Assembly: GCA_029563035.1 (NCBI GenBank)
Contig: JAKQTP010000123.1
Location: 136,186 to 200,185 of the forward strand
Direction: 5' to 3'
DNA: 64,000 nucleotides
Origin: an archaeon
Lineage (GTDB): Archaea; Iainarchaeota; Iainarchaeia; CSSED10-239
Part shown: in pieces, positions 40,331 to 48,869 of the stretch
How positions within the stretch are numbered: the stretch's first letter is position 1
Layout of the letters: each line of letters starts with the position of its first letter
Notes under the pieces: model-generated
What the model saw: only the letters and a program-made list of their open reading frames with translations
The model's database searches: none
Told to the model about the DNA's origin: nothing
Made by a program: the position numbers and the translations under genes

Positions 40331-41314
40331 TTATTTATGAAAACCTACTGCTCCTCCAAAATCATCGCTAGATTTTTTCTTGAACATTAGTTTTCTAAGT
40401 AGCTCACATGCTTCCTCAAATGTTTTATCTAAGCATTTAATTGATATAACTAATTCTGCTAAACCAGCAAAAGAGAAACCTTCTGTACCCTTTACATATC
40501 TAGTTAACTCATCTTGATCTTCTATCTTTAATTTTTCAGCTAAATATATTCTTCTCATTACTTCAGAAGGCATTCCTATTTTTATTACTCTATCAAATCG
40601 TCTCGGACGATTAACAATACGAGGATCCAATTTTTCTGGATAGTTAGTAGTAGCTATATGCAATACATGATTAGTATTAGATTCACCATCTAAAAATGAT
40701 AGTAAACTTTCTTCTCCATATCTGTTAATAATAGAATCTATATCTTCAAATAAGCAGATAACTCTTCTATGAGGTTCTATTTTTCTTACTACTTCGATTC
40801 CTTTAATAAGAAGAGCAGGTGCCGTATTTCCGTTTAAAACTATACCATGTTCTTCTTTGATAAGAGCATTAAGAATTTGTTGTACAAGTATACTCTTTCC
40901 ACTTCCTTGAGGACCATAAAACATATATCCTCTTTTGTGTAGAAAGCCATACTTTTCAAATAGATCTGCTTTCTTCCAAAAAGAAGAAATTTCTGAAGTA
41001 ATTTGACTCATAATACTATCAGGAAATGTTAACCAATTATCTACTGATAAATCTTGTTTAGTGAAAAGTATTCCCATATTAGTTCTATCTAGATCATAGA
41101 ATCCTGCAGGTATAGCTTTAATAGTATTACCGGAAGCCACAAAAGAATAACTAGATAAAGCAGACCATTGATTAACATCTTGCGGATGTTTTTGTTGATT
41201 ATCCTCTGATAACTCTATTGGGGCATCTTCTGTTCCTACTATCTCTGCTATTTCCTTTCTAAGATTTAGAATATCTGAATTAATCTCTGTACCAAATTCT
41301 TCTATATCGTTCAT
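40331..41314 (-). CDS. AAA+ ATPase (FtsH/BCS1-like)
   Basis: 327 aa from the ATG preceded by GGAG. Walker A YGPQGSGKS, Walker B CLFEDIDS, sensor 1 IATTNYPEKLD, arginine finger RPRRFDR. The N-terminal ~140 residues are unlike FtsH and may be the substrate domain. Likely remodels a protein or nucleoprotein complex. Confidence 0.85.
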   Translation of the reverse strand: MNDIEEFGTEINSDILNLRKEIAEIVGTEDAPIELSEDNQQKHPQDVNQWSALSSYSFVASGNTIKAIPAGFYDLDRTNMGILFTKQDLSVDNWLTFPDSIMSQITSEISSFWKKADLFEKYGFLHKRGYMFYGPQGSGKSILVQQILNALIKEEHGIVLNGNTAPALLIKGIEVVRKIEPHRRVICLFEDIDSIINRYGEESLLSFLDGESNTNHVLHIATTNYPEKLDPRIVNRPRRFDRVIKIGMPSEVMRRIYLAEKLKIEDQDELTRYVKGTEGFSFAGLAELVISIKCLDKTFEEACELLRKLMFKKKSSDDFGGAVGFHK

Positions 41315-41325
41315 CCATGTCTCCA

Positions 41326-41940
41326 TCAATCTATAAGATAAGATCTAAGATCTAAAATTCTCTTTGCTATTTCTGTATCTTTATCATTACATGCATCTTC
41401 AAAATCAAAAAGATTGTTTGAAATAGAAGAGCATTCTTCATACGAAACATCTGCAAGACCTATATTATCAAACTTCCAATTTACTTTAAATTCTTTAGAA
41501 GCTTTTAAAGTAAAAGGTGTAGATATACCAACATGCTTATCAAGAATTTCTTGAAACTTTTTTTCATTTTGTATTCTTGAATAAGTAATATATCTGTAAA
41601 TATTTCTTAGTTCTACAAAAGCTTTTTCGTCTGTTTTTATTTGTTTTTTGGTATTAGAAATAATACTTTTATCCATCTTCACTTTTTGAAAGTATTCTAA
41701 TTCCTTATAAAAATTAAAAAGCATTTCATCAGAAAACTTTTCTTCATGCATTTCATAAAAATCTTTAAATTGACTGAAAAGCAATTCTACTGAGGAGTTA
41801 TATACATCCCAAGAACAATACTTATCTTTGTTTTTTAAAGCAAACTTAACAGCATTAATTCTTTTAGTTATTTTTTTATAAAAAAGATAATCCAGCTCAG
41901 AAGTCATGAAAATTAACTTGTATTTAATTCTTGAAAGCAT
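41326..41940 (-). CDS. Hypothetical protein
   Basis: 204 aa, helical, Lys/Phe-rich. Its stop overlaps the start region of the AAA gene, so it may be a partner. No family recognised. Confidence 0.6.
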   Translation of the reverse strand: MLSRIKYKLIFMTSELDYLFYKKITKRINAVKFALKNKDKYCSWDVYNSSVELLFSQFKDFYEMHEEKFSDEMLFNFYKELEYFQKVKMDKSIISNTKKQIKTDEKAFVELRNIYRYITYSRIQNEKKFQEILDKHVGISTPFTLKASKEFKVNWKFDNIGLADVSYEECSSISNNLFDFEDACNDKDTEIAKRILDLRSYLID

Positions 41941-42176
41941 TATTTTTTCTTCTCCTTTGAGGATTTAGTACATTGCAAAGCATTGCCGTGCAATGTCATT
42001 TGTAACTTACATTTGCATGTAACAGACTCATCATGGTGTAGAGGTGGTAATTCAGTTCCACAGCTAGGGCATTTAAAAGAAGTGATTACTAAAGCTGTAT
42101 AGCTAGGATCAATTTCAGATCTACAATAAGATTTTATTGTATATCTATTATACGGAAGCAATTCTTTTATTATCAT
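41940..42176 (-). CDS. Small zinc-ribbon protein
   Basis: 78 aa. FKCPSCGTELPPLHHDESVTCKC contains a C4 ribbon with two His. Function unknown. Confidence 0.6.
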   Translation of the reverse strand: MIIKELLPYNRYTIKSYCRSEIDPSYTALVITSFKCPSCGTELPPLHHDESVTCKCKLQMTLHGNALQCTKSSKEKKK

Positions 42177-42803
42177 TTAATATTCCCTCCAAAATTGTGT
42201 TCCACAATACTTACACTTAGCACCTTCTTTTGCAACACCACATCCTGGGCAGAAATCACTCTTTCTTTTTCCAGGAGGAATCTTAGATATTACTTGACTT
42301 AAACTAAGTATTGCCTCTGCTGCTTTCTCAAATACGTTTTCTTCTTCTTGATAATCTAAATCATAAACTTCGTTTAACTGTTGCTCAAATTCAACCCATT
42401 TTTCTTCGTTATCCGTTCCACAATAATTACAATGATATGAGTATCCTGGAACAGGAAAACCGCATTTAGTACAGATGTAATACTTCTTTTCTTGTTCTTC
42501 TATATATCTAGAATAAATATTTATTCCTTGGATGATCCAATGATACCTGGTTAAATATCTATTTCTGGAAGAAGAAAAGAACATTGTACCAAGTAATTTA
42601 ATTTGATTAAGCCCTAATATAATTATATAAGTAAGATAGGATCTTTCTTTTAAAGATTCTATAGGAATAGAATAATATTTAGAATGCTTTTTTAAAACTA
42701 CTCTAGCATAAAAGTCCTTTAATTCCGACATATGTTTAGAATGAAAGTCTTTGTTATTAAGTTCTTCTATTTTAAGAAGTTTTAGATTACTTGTTAACAA
42801 CAT
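42177..42803 (-). CDS. Protein with two C4 zinc ribbons
   Basis: 208 aa. YICTKCGFPVPGYSYHCNYCG in the middle and DFCPGCGVAKEGAKCKYCG at the C-terminus; helical N-terminal part with hydrophobic stretch. May be a scaffold or nucleic-acid binder. Confidence 0.6.
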   Translation of the reverse strand: MLLTSNLKLLKIEELNNKDFHSKHMSELKDFYARVVLKKHSKYYSIPIESLKERSYLTYIIILGLNQIKLLGTMFFSSSRNRYLTRYHWIIQGINIYSRYIEEQEKKYYICTKCGFPVPGYSYHCNYCGTDNEEKWVEFEQQLNEVYDLDYQEEENVFEKAAEAILSLSQVISKIPPGKRKSDFCPGCGVAKEGAKCKYCGTQFWREY

Positions 42804-42999
42804 AATTAATACCAGATAAACTACTTCGTATAGTAGTTAATTCTTTATCTAACCCTAGAAGGCGAAGCATTGCATTTGTTACATCTTTTACACCCTCTTT
42901 CTTTCCTACCTCAAATCCTCTACTAAATTCTTTTCTTAACTTATTTTGAAGTTGTTTTTCTGTGTATAACTTCTCTTGTTTTACTTTTTTCTTTTCCAT
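42787..42999 (-). CDS. Small basic hypothetical protein
   Basis: 70 aa. N-terminal Lys-rich helix (KLYTEKQLQNKLRKEFSRG). Overlaps neighbours at both ends. Confidence 0.5.
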   Translation of the reverse strand: MEKKKVKQEKLYTEKQLQNKLRKEFSRGFEVGKKEGVKDVTNAMLRLLGLDKELTTIRSSLSGINYVVNK

Positions 43000-43169
43000 G
43001 GATTATGCCATACCTCCGTTTTACCCAAAAGTTTGTGAACAGTTTCTTCCCATAAAATACTTTTACAAAGATCTTGTATTTCATCTTCTGATAATCCTTT
43101 TATCAAATCATCTTCTAATTTCATTTGACAAAGGAGCTTATCATTATGATATACATCTATTAGTCTCAT
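42981..43169 (-). CDS. Small hypothetical protein
   Basis: 62 aa, acidic centre (LEDDLIKGLSEDEIQDL). Start overlaps the stop of the 39-aa ORF (ATGA). Confidence 0.5.
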   Translation of the reverse strand: MRLIDVYHNDKLLCQMKLEDDLIKGLSEDEIQDLCKSILWEETVHKLLGKTEVWHNPWKRKK

Positions 43170-43285
43170 TTCTTCTTTTTAAGATTTTTAATAAAAAGTT
43201 CTATGCTTTCTTTAACATCTTTATATACTTGTTCAGTAGATACTATTTTCTTTTTGGAAGTATATTTCTTTTGAATCTTTTTCAT
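43166..43285 (-). CDS. Small basic protein (39 aa)
   Basis: Lys-rich (MKKIQKKYTSKKKIV) with a helix. Overlaps genes on both sides by ATGA, which supports translation. Confidence 0.45.
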   Translation of the reverse strand: MKKIQKKYTSKKKIVSTEQVYKDVKESIELFIKNLKKKK

Positions 43286-43431
43286 TTCTTTTCTACCTCT
43301 ACTTCTTCAAATTTAGATCTTAATCCTGTAGCACCATTAGCTTTTGTATAGTGATAGTAGTGTAATACTATCTTCTTACCACTAGTTTTCTTATCCTTTT
43401 TATTATCTTCTTTACCACCAATCTTTGCCAT
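43282..43431 (-). CDS. Small basic protein (49 aa)
   Basis: Gly/Lys-rich N-terminus, then IVLHYYHYTKANGATGLRSKF. Overlaps the next ORF by ATGA. Unknown. Confidence 0.45.
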   Translation of the reverse strand: MAKIGGKEDNKKDKKTSGKKIVLHYYHYTKANGATGLRSKFEEVEVEKK

Positions 43432-43441
43432 TACATTTCTC

Positions 43442-43942
43442 CTATTTTAATATTATCTCATAATAGATAGCTACTGCTGCTAAACTAGAAAGATATGAAA
43501 TGTTATCATCTTTTTCTAGTGGTTCTATACCATCTGGTATTCTAACTCTAATTGGAAATCTGTATTCTAAAACATTTTCATCTATATCTATAATAGAAAC
43601 TATTGCAAAAAGCTCTCTAAGATTATAACTTAATTCTACATTAGATATCTTTAATGAATACCAAGTATAAGTATTCAGAATATCTTTACTATTTTTTGCA
43701 CTATCTGTATAAAAGAAATTATATAATAAATTAGATAATTCTTTTTGAAAGATTTCTCTATTTGCATAATCAGTTACTACTTTAAATTCACCTTTAGATT
43801 TATATCCATATGCTTTATACTCACTAGTATTAAAGGGTATCCATCCAATAAACATTTTATGATGCTTCTTTAATTCTATTGCATAACTATCAACGGAATT
43901 AAATATAAAAATAGCTAGTAAAATAATCAATAACTTTTTCAT
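43442..43942 (-). CDS. Secreted hypothetical protein
   Basis: 166 aa from the ATG with GAGG upstream. Signal peptide MKKLLIILLAIFIFNSVDSYA, then a beta-rich domain (LKKHHKMFIGWIPFN...). Periplasmic or envelope protein of unknown role. Confidence 0.55.
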   Translation of the reverse strand: MKKLLIILLAIFIFNSVDSYAIELKKHHKMFIGWIPFNTSEYKAYGYKSKGEFKVVTDYANREIFQKELSNLLYNFFYTDSAKNSKDILNTYTWYSLKISNVELSYNLRELFAIVSIIDIDENVLEYRFPIRVRIPDGIEPLEKDDNISYLSSLAAVAIYYEIILK

Positions 43943-43946
43943 ATTA

Positions 43947-44168
43947 TTATTCCTCACATTTTACAGGTGTTCCATCATCATGCAACTTTGGTGCTATACC
44001 ACCAGCCTGATAACCATTATTTAAATAATACACATGCCCTTCAATGCATCTTCTTTGAATATAAAAACTCTGTAAGTAATTTCCATGATTGACGCTACCT
44101 GGTGTAGAATAATCATTGGATGAACAATTAAGAAATACAAAAGCTACTAGACAAATTAGTTTTTTCAT
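43947..44168 (-). CDS. Small lipoprotein
   Basis: 73 aa. Lipobox MKKLICLVAFVFLNC. Two further Cys in the mature part (RRCIEGHVYYLNNGYQAGG). A neighbouring secreted protein at 45.5 kb has a similar RxIxCIDGY motif, hinting at relatedness. Confidence 0.55.
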   Translation of the reverse strand: MKKLICLVAFVFLNCSSNDYSTPGSVNHGNYLQSFYIQRRCIEGHVYYLNNGYQAGGIAPKLHDDGTPVKCEE

Positions 44169-44194
44169 TATCGTCTCCTATTTTATTTTAATGT

Positions 44195-44381
44195 CCTGGA
44201 GTGAGGCACTGCCCCTCACACAGCATGTTTGGCTCCTACCCTCGATATTACTATCTACTACACTACCGTCCGTCTCGTTGTTAGTATCCGGCCCACAACA
44301 ACCTATTAGGCGACTACCCCTATACATGCTAATTCATATTGCCGGTGTCCCTTCTTGCGTCTTCTACTTCCGCCATCCAGG
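44195..44381 (-). ncRNA. Structured RNA of about 187 nt with long-range pairings
   Basis: Gene-free gap. On the minus strand CCTGGA (44376-44381) pairs with TCCAGG (44195-44200); inside, AGCATGT pairs with ACATGCT (44324-44330/44222-44228), and GTTGTT with AACAAC. Hairpin GTGAGG...CCTCAC near the 3' end. Locally GC-richer than its neighbours. It starts right after a terminator. No known RNA family recognised; no T-arm. Confidence 0.6.
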
Positions 44382-44386
44382 AAAAA

Positions 44387-44404
44387 GAGGAGCATCAGCT
44401 CCTC
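44387..44404 (-). terminator. Rho-independent terminator of the SPFH gene
   Basis: Minus-strand stem GAGGAGC-TGAT-GCTCCTC followed by UUUUU. Placed just after the end of the SPFH-like gene. Confidence 0.85.
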
Positions 44405-44417
44405 AAAACATTAGATA

Positions 44418-45221
44418 CTATTTTTGGTTAGGTACCATCATCATGGTTTTATCACCCATCATATACATAGGAAGTTTGCCATCCCATTTTTGAATCCACT
44501 GCATCATAACTGTATCCTTACTGATAGTTGCACGAAGAAGTTCTTGCTTACGCGCTTCACCTTCAGCTGTTAAAATAGTAGCTAGCTTATCTTGTTCAGC
44601 CTGTTTCTTTTTATACTCTGCAGTTTTAATCTTTTGTTCTTCAATCTGTTTTTCTTCTACAACTTTATTAAATTCTTCATCAAAAGAGATATTAACTAGA
44701 TTAACGGATTCTAGAACAATATTATAAAAAGCAAGTCTATCTTTTAAAGATTTCTCTATAAGAGATTTAACGTCTTCTCTTTTTACAATAATCTCCTCTA
44801 CAGGATATTGTGAAACAGAAGCTTTAACGCTTTCATTAACAGCAGGATGCAGAACTTTATCTGCATAATCTCTACCTACTTTAACATACAAGTTATTTAC
44901 TTTTTCATAATCTAGATGATAATTAATCACTACTTTTACAAAAACTTTTTGTAAGTCTTTTGATGCAGATTCTGCATCAATTGTTTCTTTTTGTGTTTTT
45001 ACATCAAATTTAACTACATCAGTTACAATAGGAAGCTTAAAGTGCAATCCTTGAGAATAAGCGTCTGTAGCACCAGTAATTCTATTAAATGTAACACCTA
45101 CTACACCTGCACCAACTGTATAACAAGATCCACAAGTAAGAATTAAACTAAGCAAACCAAGTAGTGATCATTTGATAATCTTTGGTACCTGTTTTTTAAT
45201 AGCATCCACCTCCATATTCAT
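44418..45221 (-). CDS. SPFH/prohibitin-like lipoprotein, in-frame TGA at codon 18
   Basis: Strong SD (AAGGAGG) precedes ATG 45221; codons 1-17 give a basic n-region (MNMEVDAIKKQVPKIIK), then TGA (45168-45170), then SLLGLLSLILTC, a lipobox, GAGVVGVTFNRITG and a prohibitin/SPFH domain with a Lys/Glu-rich coiled coil. Together they make a normal N-terminus, so the TGA interrupts one gene. A TTG at 45155 is an alternative but has no SD. SPFH proteins scaffold membrane microdomains and bind FtsH-type proteases. Confidence 0.75.
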
Positions 45222-45270
45222 TTATATCTAATCCTCCTTTAGTTAATTTATATATAAAATTAGAATTTAT

Positions 45271-45516
45271 CTAATTGTATATATTACTATTTAATAATTC
45301 CCAACCTTTTTCTGTTAGTCTAAATTCACAATATTTAGTATCTGGCCAATGTTTATCTGAAAAGTATTCTGCATATCCTTGCTTAACAAGAAAATCTGCA
45401 GCTCTGGCATCTGCAGAAAATCTAGTACTAAATTTATTATCCTCTTCGAATGAAGAATAACAAAACTGATTTATCAGTTGAAGAAGATGATGTAGAGTTT
45501 CTTTATCTATTTCCAT
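45271..45516 (-). CDS. Small hypothetical protein, winged-helix-like
   Basis: 81 aa. FSADARAADFLVKQGYAEYF and YCEFRLTEKGWELL look like a winged helix (C-terminal TEKGxxLL). May bind DNA; unsure. Overlaps the next gene. Confidence 0.5.
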   Translation of the reverse strand: MEIDKETLHHLLQLINQFCYSSFEEDNKFSTRFSADARAADFLVKQGYAEYFSDKHWPDTKYCEFRLTEKGWELLNSNIYN

Positions 45517-45769
45517 TACTATTACACCTTATTGGTCTTGGATCTCCATTTTCTATTTGATACATTTGAATAGTATGTGCTGAAGAATACTTATCTGAAG
45601 TATACGTAGTTAAATATTTGTATCCATCAATACATAAAATTCTATAATAAATTCTGTCACTATATTTATAAGATTCATCTTTGGATAAAGAAAATCTATC
45701 TATTATAGTAGTTTTTGCAAAAGAAAAAGAGCCAAGTAAAATAAATATTATTACTAATAACTTTTTCAT
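45503..45769 (-). CDS. Small secreted protein
   Basis: 88 aa. Signal peptide MKKLLVIIFILLGSFSFA, then YRILCIDGYKYLTTYTSDK and CNSN. Periplasmic; similar flavour to the lipoprotein at 43947. Confidence 0.55.
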   Translation of the reverse strand: MKKLLVIIFILLGSFSFAKTTIIDRFSLSKDESYKYSDRIYYRILCIDGYKYLTTYTSDKYSSAHTIQMYQIENGDPRPIRCNSNGNR

Positions 45770-45771
45770 AA

Positions 45772-46365
45772 TTAAACACCTGTTAATTCCTTAAAGTGTG
45801 GAAGCTGTTCTACCCAAGAACAAAACTCACCCCAATCTTCTTTTAGCTTATGCATCTTTCTTTGATTATAAATGTTTTTCAATTGTAAATAGTTAGTACT
45901 TATTCTGGCTGTTAACTCCAATCCCATTGGACAGTTAGAAAGTAACTTCATATAATTTTCATAAGTAGGATTAGCTTGATAATCATTTTGTAGATTAGTA
46001 AGATATTCTATTACTTGTTTTGACACATATTTATTCATTCCAGATTCCAAATCCATAAAAGCTAATTTGTGCATTTTACTTTGCGAACTAATAAACTGTG
46101 CAAAATGATATCTCTGAAACTGCATTGACCAATAAGCTGGATAGGTTACATCAAACTGAACAATAATACCAGTAAGAAAATTTGCATGTCCAGAATTTGA
46201 TTGTGCATTACCTAGCTTACAGCTTCTTTTATAATGAGGTGTTTTATCAAAATGAAAATAAACACCATCGCTAAATTCATGTGGTAAATCTGTTCGCATT
46301 GGATATCCAGAAGCAATACAACTTTCTTCTAGACCATAAACTTGTGTGTTACTTATTCTTAACAT
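45772..46365 (-). CDS. Conserved-looking phage protein
   Basis: 197 aa. LGNAQSNSGHANFLTGIIVQFDVTYP and QRYHFAQFISSQSKMHKL are strongly patterned; the latter loosely recalls the ThyX signature region, but the RHR motif is absent. Found in some phages as uncharacterised protein. Function unknown. Confidence 0.65.
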   Translation of the reverse strand: MLRISNTQVYGLEESCIASGYPMRTDLPHEFSDGVYFHFDKTPHYKRSCKLGNAQSNSGHANFLTGIIVQFDVTYPAYWSMQFQRYHFAQFISSQSKMHKLAFMDLESGMNKYVSKQVIEYLTNLQNDYQANPTYENYMKLLSNCPMGLELTARISTNYLQLKNIYNQRKMHKLKEDWGEFCSWVEQLPHFKELTGV

Positions 46366-46762
46366 TATTATCTTCTTCCAAAAGTTTATTTAATTTAGAA
46401 AGATAAGGAAGAGCTTTCTCATATTCTTCTGTTTTAACTTTATCCAAATCTTCAAATTTAACAAAGGCAACAGAATGATATTCAAGAGTTTGAATTTTAT
46501 CATCTTTTGTCATAGTCCAAATATTTGTTTCTACTTTCCAAGTATTATTCAAATAAGAAGATCTTTTTACTTCTTGTTCAATACTTGCTTTGATATTACT
46601 TGCAATAAAATCTTTTTCTTTTTCCATAGTATTTACCTTAGGTTGAAGTACATTGTAAATTACTTTATTACAGCTTACAATACCAAAACCAAGACTGGCA
46701 AGAACAAGTATTATAAAAGCTGCAATACTCACAAATATTACACCAAACACTGCTTTTATCAT
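46349..46762 (-). CDS. Membrane-anchored hypothetical protein
   Basis: 137 aa. N-terminal transmembrane helix (VIFVSIAAFIILVLASLGFG), then a soluble helical domain; LemA-like in layout only. Confidence 0.5.
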   Translation of the reverse strand: MIKAVFGVIFVSIAAFIILVLASLGFGIVSCNKVIYNVLQPKVNTMEKEKDFIASNIKASIEQEVKRSSYLNNTWKVETNIWTMTKDDKIQTLEYHSVAFVKFEDLDKVKTEEYEKALPYLSKLNKLLEEDNNVKNK

Positions 46763-46766
46763 AATA

Positions 46767-46961
46767 TTACCTCAAAAATGCTTCAGCAAGAATAAGCATA
46801 AGAATTAAACCCATAAGAACACAAGCTAATACTTTTAACGGGAGCGGTCTATCCTTAACAAAAATATCTGCTATGGTCCATACACAAACAATTATAAGAA
46901 AAATAGAATATAATGTTCCTAATAATACTGAAAGAAGATAACCAAAACCACCACCAATCAA
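46767..46961 (-). CDS. Small membrane protein, start uncertain
   Basis: At least 64 aa from a TTG, two transmembrane segments. The open frame extends upstream without ATG to about 47000, where an AAAAAGGAT SD-like sequence lies, so a rare ATT/ATA start (giving IIIPLVVGLIGGGFGY) is possible. Confidence 0.5.
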   Translation of the reverse strand: MIGGGFGYLLSVLLGTLYSIFLIIVCVWTIADIFVKDRPLPLKVLACVLMGLILMLILAEAFLR

Positions 46962-47001
46962 ACCGACAACTAAAGGTATTATAATTTTACTTTTATCCTT
47001 T

Positions 47002-47181
47002 TTAAATATTTTTTACAAGTTTCTTAAAGTTTCTTGAGAAAATCTCAAGATAATCTTCGAAGAAATCTTGAATGGCAAATTTAATAGTGTAATACCATTC
47101 ACGAAACTTATCTGTAACTATTTCCAGATATTTTAAAAATATTTCAATAAATTTCTGAAGTTTTTTCTTAAATGTTTCCAT
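47002..47181 (-). CDS. Small Phe/Lys-rich protein (59 aa)
   Basis: Helical throughout (TFKKKLQKFIEIFLKYLEIV), highly amphipathic. Possibly membrane-associated or a repeat-like helical peptide. Unknown. Confidence 0.5.
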   Translation of the reverse strand: METFKKKLQKFIEIFLKYLEIVTDKFREWYYTIKFAIQDFFEDYLEIFSRNFKKLVKNI

Positions 47182-47196
47182 AATTTTAACTCCTAT

Positions 47197-47373
47197 TTAA
47201 CTTTGATTAAAAGTAGATTTCATTTCTTCTGGAATAACTATTTTTTTACTTTGATAGCGCCGTTTAGCTTCTTTCCCACACTTCTCACATGGAATAGTCT
47301 TTGGAAAATCCACTCCATATTCCTTTTTAAATTCTGTAATATGACCACATTCACAGATGTATTCGTCTATCAT
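47197..47373 (-). CDS. FmdB-like zinc-ribbon protein (58 aa)
   Basis: YICECGHITEFKKEYG...IPCEKCGKEAKRRY follows the FmdB regulatory-protein ribbon (CxCG ... CxxCG). Its ATG overlaps the stop of the frameshifted gene upstream. Confidence 0.6.
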   Translation of the reverse strand: MIDEYICECGHITEFKKEYGVDFPKTIPCEKCGKEAKRRYQSKKIVIPEEMKSTFNQS

Positions 47374-47734
47374 TTCTTTTTCTTCTCCTTTTTTGGAATA
47401 TACAGTATTAATGATTCTTGTCTCATAAAATATTTTGTAAATTTATCATCTACAACTTCATAGCTATGGTAGTAAGATGGAAAATAGCTACGTTCCTCTT
47501 CAGCTTGTGTGTAATCCGTTACTATAAATACCCTATCGTCCTGCACTGAATCAGTATATCTAAGAACAGGGCAAGATTTATCTTTTAATCTAACTTGAAC
47601 TTTATCTCCTTTTTAAAGATAAAAGGATTCTTTAGAAAGAAAATTTCTTTCTTTAAACTCTGAATTTCAGAATTTGTTGCTTCTTTATAGTGTGAAAAAT
47701 TGCTTTCTAAGTCTTTAAATCGTTTAAAAATCAT
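47370..47734 (-). pseudogene. Frameshifted gene (single A-run indel)
   Basis: Two ORFs join naturally: codons 1-41 from ATG 47734 (MIFKRFKDLES...FIFKK) end soon after an A5 run at 47610-47614, while the next frame, lacking any start codon, continues GDKVQVRLKDKSCPVLRYTD to TGA at 47370. One extra A would give a continuous FIFKKGDKVQVRL protein of about 120 aa. Explanations: mutation, sequencing error in a homopolymer, or frameshifting. GDKVQVRL resembles the small-protein array. Confidence 0.55.
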
Positions 47735-47743
47735 ATTAAACTC

Positions 47744-47947
47744 CTAAAATTTAAGTTTAACTACAGAGTAATCGTCTTTATACTTTTCGAATAATACACG
47801 AACAGCAGCTTTGATGTTATCTGCATCTGCTTCATCCTTAAGAAGAAGAGTTAAATCAACTGCTAGATCTAGACATTTTTCGAAATCTAAGGTGATCTCT
47901 TCTTTTTTCTTATGATATCTAAAAAATGATAAAATTTTTGCTGTCAT
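47744..47947 (-). CDS. Small hypothetical protein
   Basis: 67 aa from the internal ATG (TTG at 47986 is the alternative). LDFEKCLDLAVDLTLLLKDEADADNI is helical. Unknown. Confidence 0.5.
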   Translation of the reverse strand: MTAKILSFFRYHKKKEEITLDFEKCLDLAVDLTLLLKDEADADNIKAAVRVLFEKYKDDYSVVKLKF

Positions 47948-47978
47948 AAATTTTGAGTAAAAGTAGTGTATGAATAAC

Positions 47979-48260
47979 CTATACAATTATTTTTCTAATC
48001 ATCCCTTCTAAAGTATTAATAGATATCTGTGCAACCTGCTTACCTTCCTTGTATCTATTTTTAACAATTACAAGACTACTATGATTAAATGCATTAGCAT
48101 GATTTTTATTTAAAAGATGAACTCCTTGAAGAAAATCTTTCGAATAGAAAAATCTATCTGGAATAGTTAAACTCCAGCATTCACCTTTATGAAAAAAGGA
48201 TTCTTTTGTACTTGTATCTTTTGAAAAGATAAAATGATAAGTATGAAATTTTTCAATCAT
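47979..48260 (-). CDS. Small-protein array member
   Basis: 93 aa. FHKGECWSLTIPDRFF followed by a C-terminal LEGMIRKIIV segment. Fits the array layout: N-terminal strands, KGE turn, C-terminal hydrophobic helix. First of the array on the right side. Confidence 0.5.
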   Translation of the reverse strand: MIEKFHTYHFIFSKDTSTKESFFHKGECWSLTIPDRFFYSKDFLQGVHLLNKNHANAFNHSSLVIVKNRYKEGKQVAQISINTLEGMIRKIIV

Positions 48261-48531
48261 CTTCTACTATCTCTCTTTTAAAGAAGTGTATTTCCTTTTT
48301 CTCAATTAAAGATATAAACTGTTGTACTGTTATATATACTCTTCTTAAAGAAATTTGATCATGTATATTATAAGGTATAATTGTTAATTTAAAATCTTGA
48401 TCAAAAGATATCAAAATATATGCTAACTCTAATGAAGATTTATTACCAAATGAAATTTTATAACATTCATGCTTTTTCAAAGAATGAATTGGTATGTTTT
48501 TCATAACTATAAAATAAAAAACAGATTTCAT
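48253..48531 (-). CDS. Small-protein array member
   Basis: 92 aa. LKKHECYKISFGN and VYITVQQFISLIEKKEIHFF match the array layout. Overlaps the next gene by 8 bp. Confidence 0.5.
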   Translation of the reverse strand: MKSVFYFIVMKNIPIHSLKKHECYKISFGNKSSLELAYILISFDQDFKLTIIPYNIHDQISLRRVYITVQQFISLIEKKEIHFFKREIVEDD

Positions 48532-48533
48532 TT

Positions 48534-48860
48534 CTATTCATCCACTCTAACCATTTCTAATTGCATAAAAATCCTTTTTGGACAAGCAAATAATTTTTTA
48601 GTTTCAAGATCCTGATAAATGGTTAGTATATCGCTTTTAACAAGTTTAGTTAAACCTCTTGTTACACCGACAACTACTTTAGTATCAGTATGTTCGAATA
48701 ATTGTATTGTTTCACCCGTTTCAGTATGTTCTGCTTCACCCTTACCCACATACTGATGTAAAAACTCATTTTTTATCTTTACTGCATGAGGAACATCACC
48801 CATAATAATTATGAGCTTATTTTCTTTAGTTCTATATACTCCAGAGACAACGAATTCCAT
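48534..48860 (-). CDS. Hypothetical protein, beta-rich
   Basis: 108 aa. FVVSGVYRTKENKLIIIMGDVPHAV N-terminal strands, and LFACPKRIFMQLE end. Unknown; possibly a distant array member. Confidence 0.5.
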   Translation of the reverse strand: MEFVVSGVYRTKENKLIIIMGDVPHAVKIKNEFLHQYVGKGEAEHTETGETIQLFEHTDTKVVVGVTRGLTKLVKSDILTIYQDLETKKLFACPKRIFMQLEMVRVDE

Positions 48861-48869
48861 ATCTACCTC

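Noticed and set aside
44116..44493. Plus-strand ORF of 125 codons over the gap at 44.2-44.4 kb
   Set aside because: It overlies a terminator, strong RNA structure and the end of the SPFH-like gene, has no SD, and its protein shows no sensible composition.
45772..46365. Flavin-dependent thymidylate synthase (ThyX)
   Set aside because: QRYHFAQFISSQSKMHKL looks loosely like the ThyX signature, but the RHR and other FAD-binding residues are missing.
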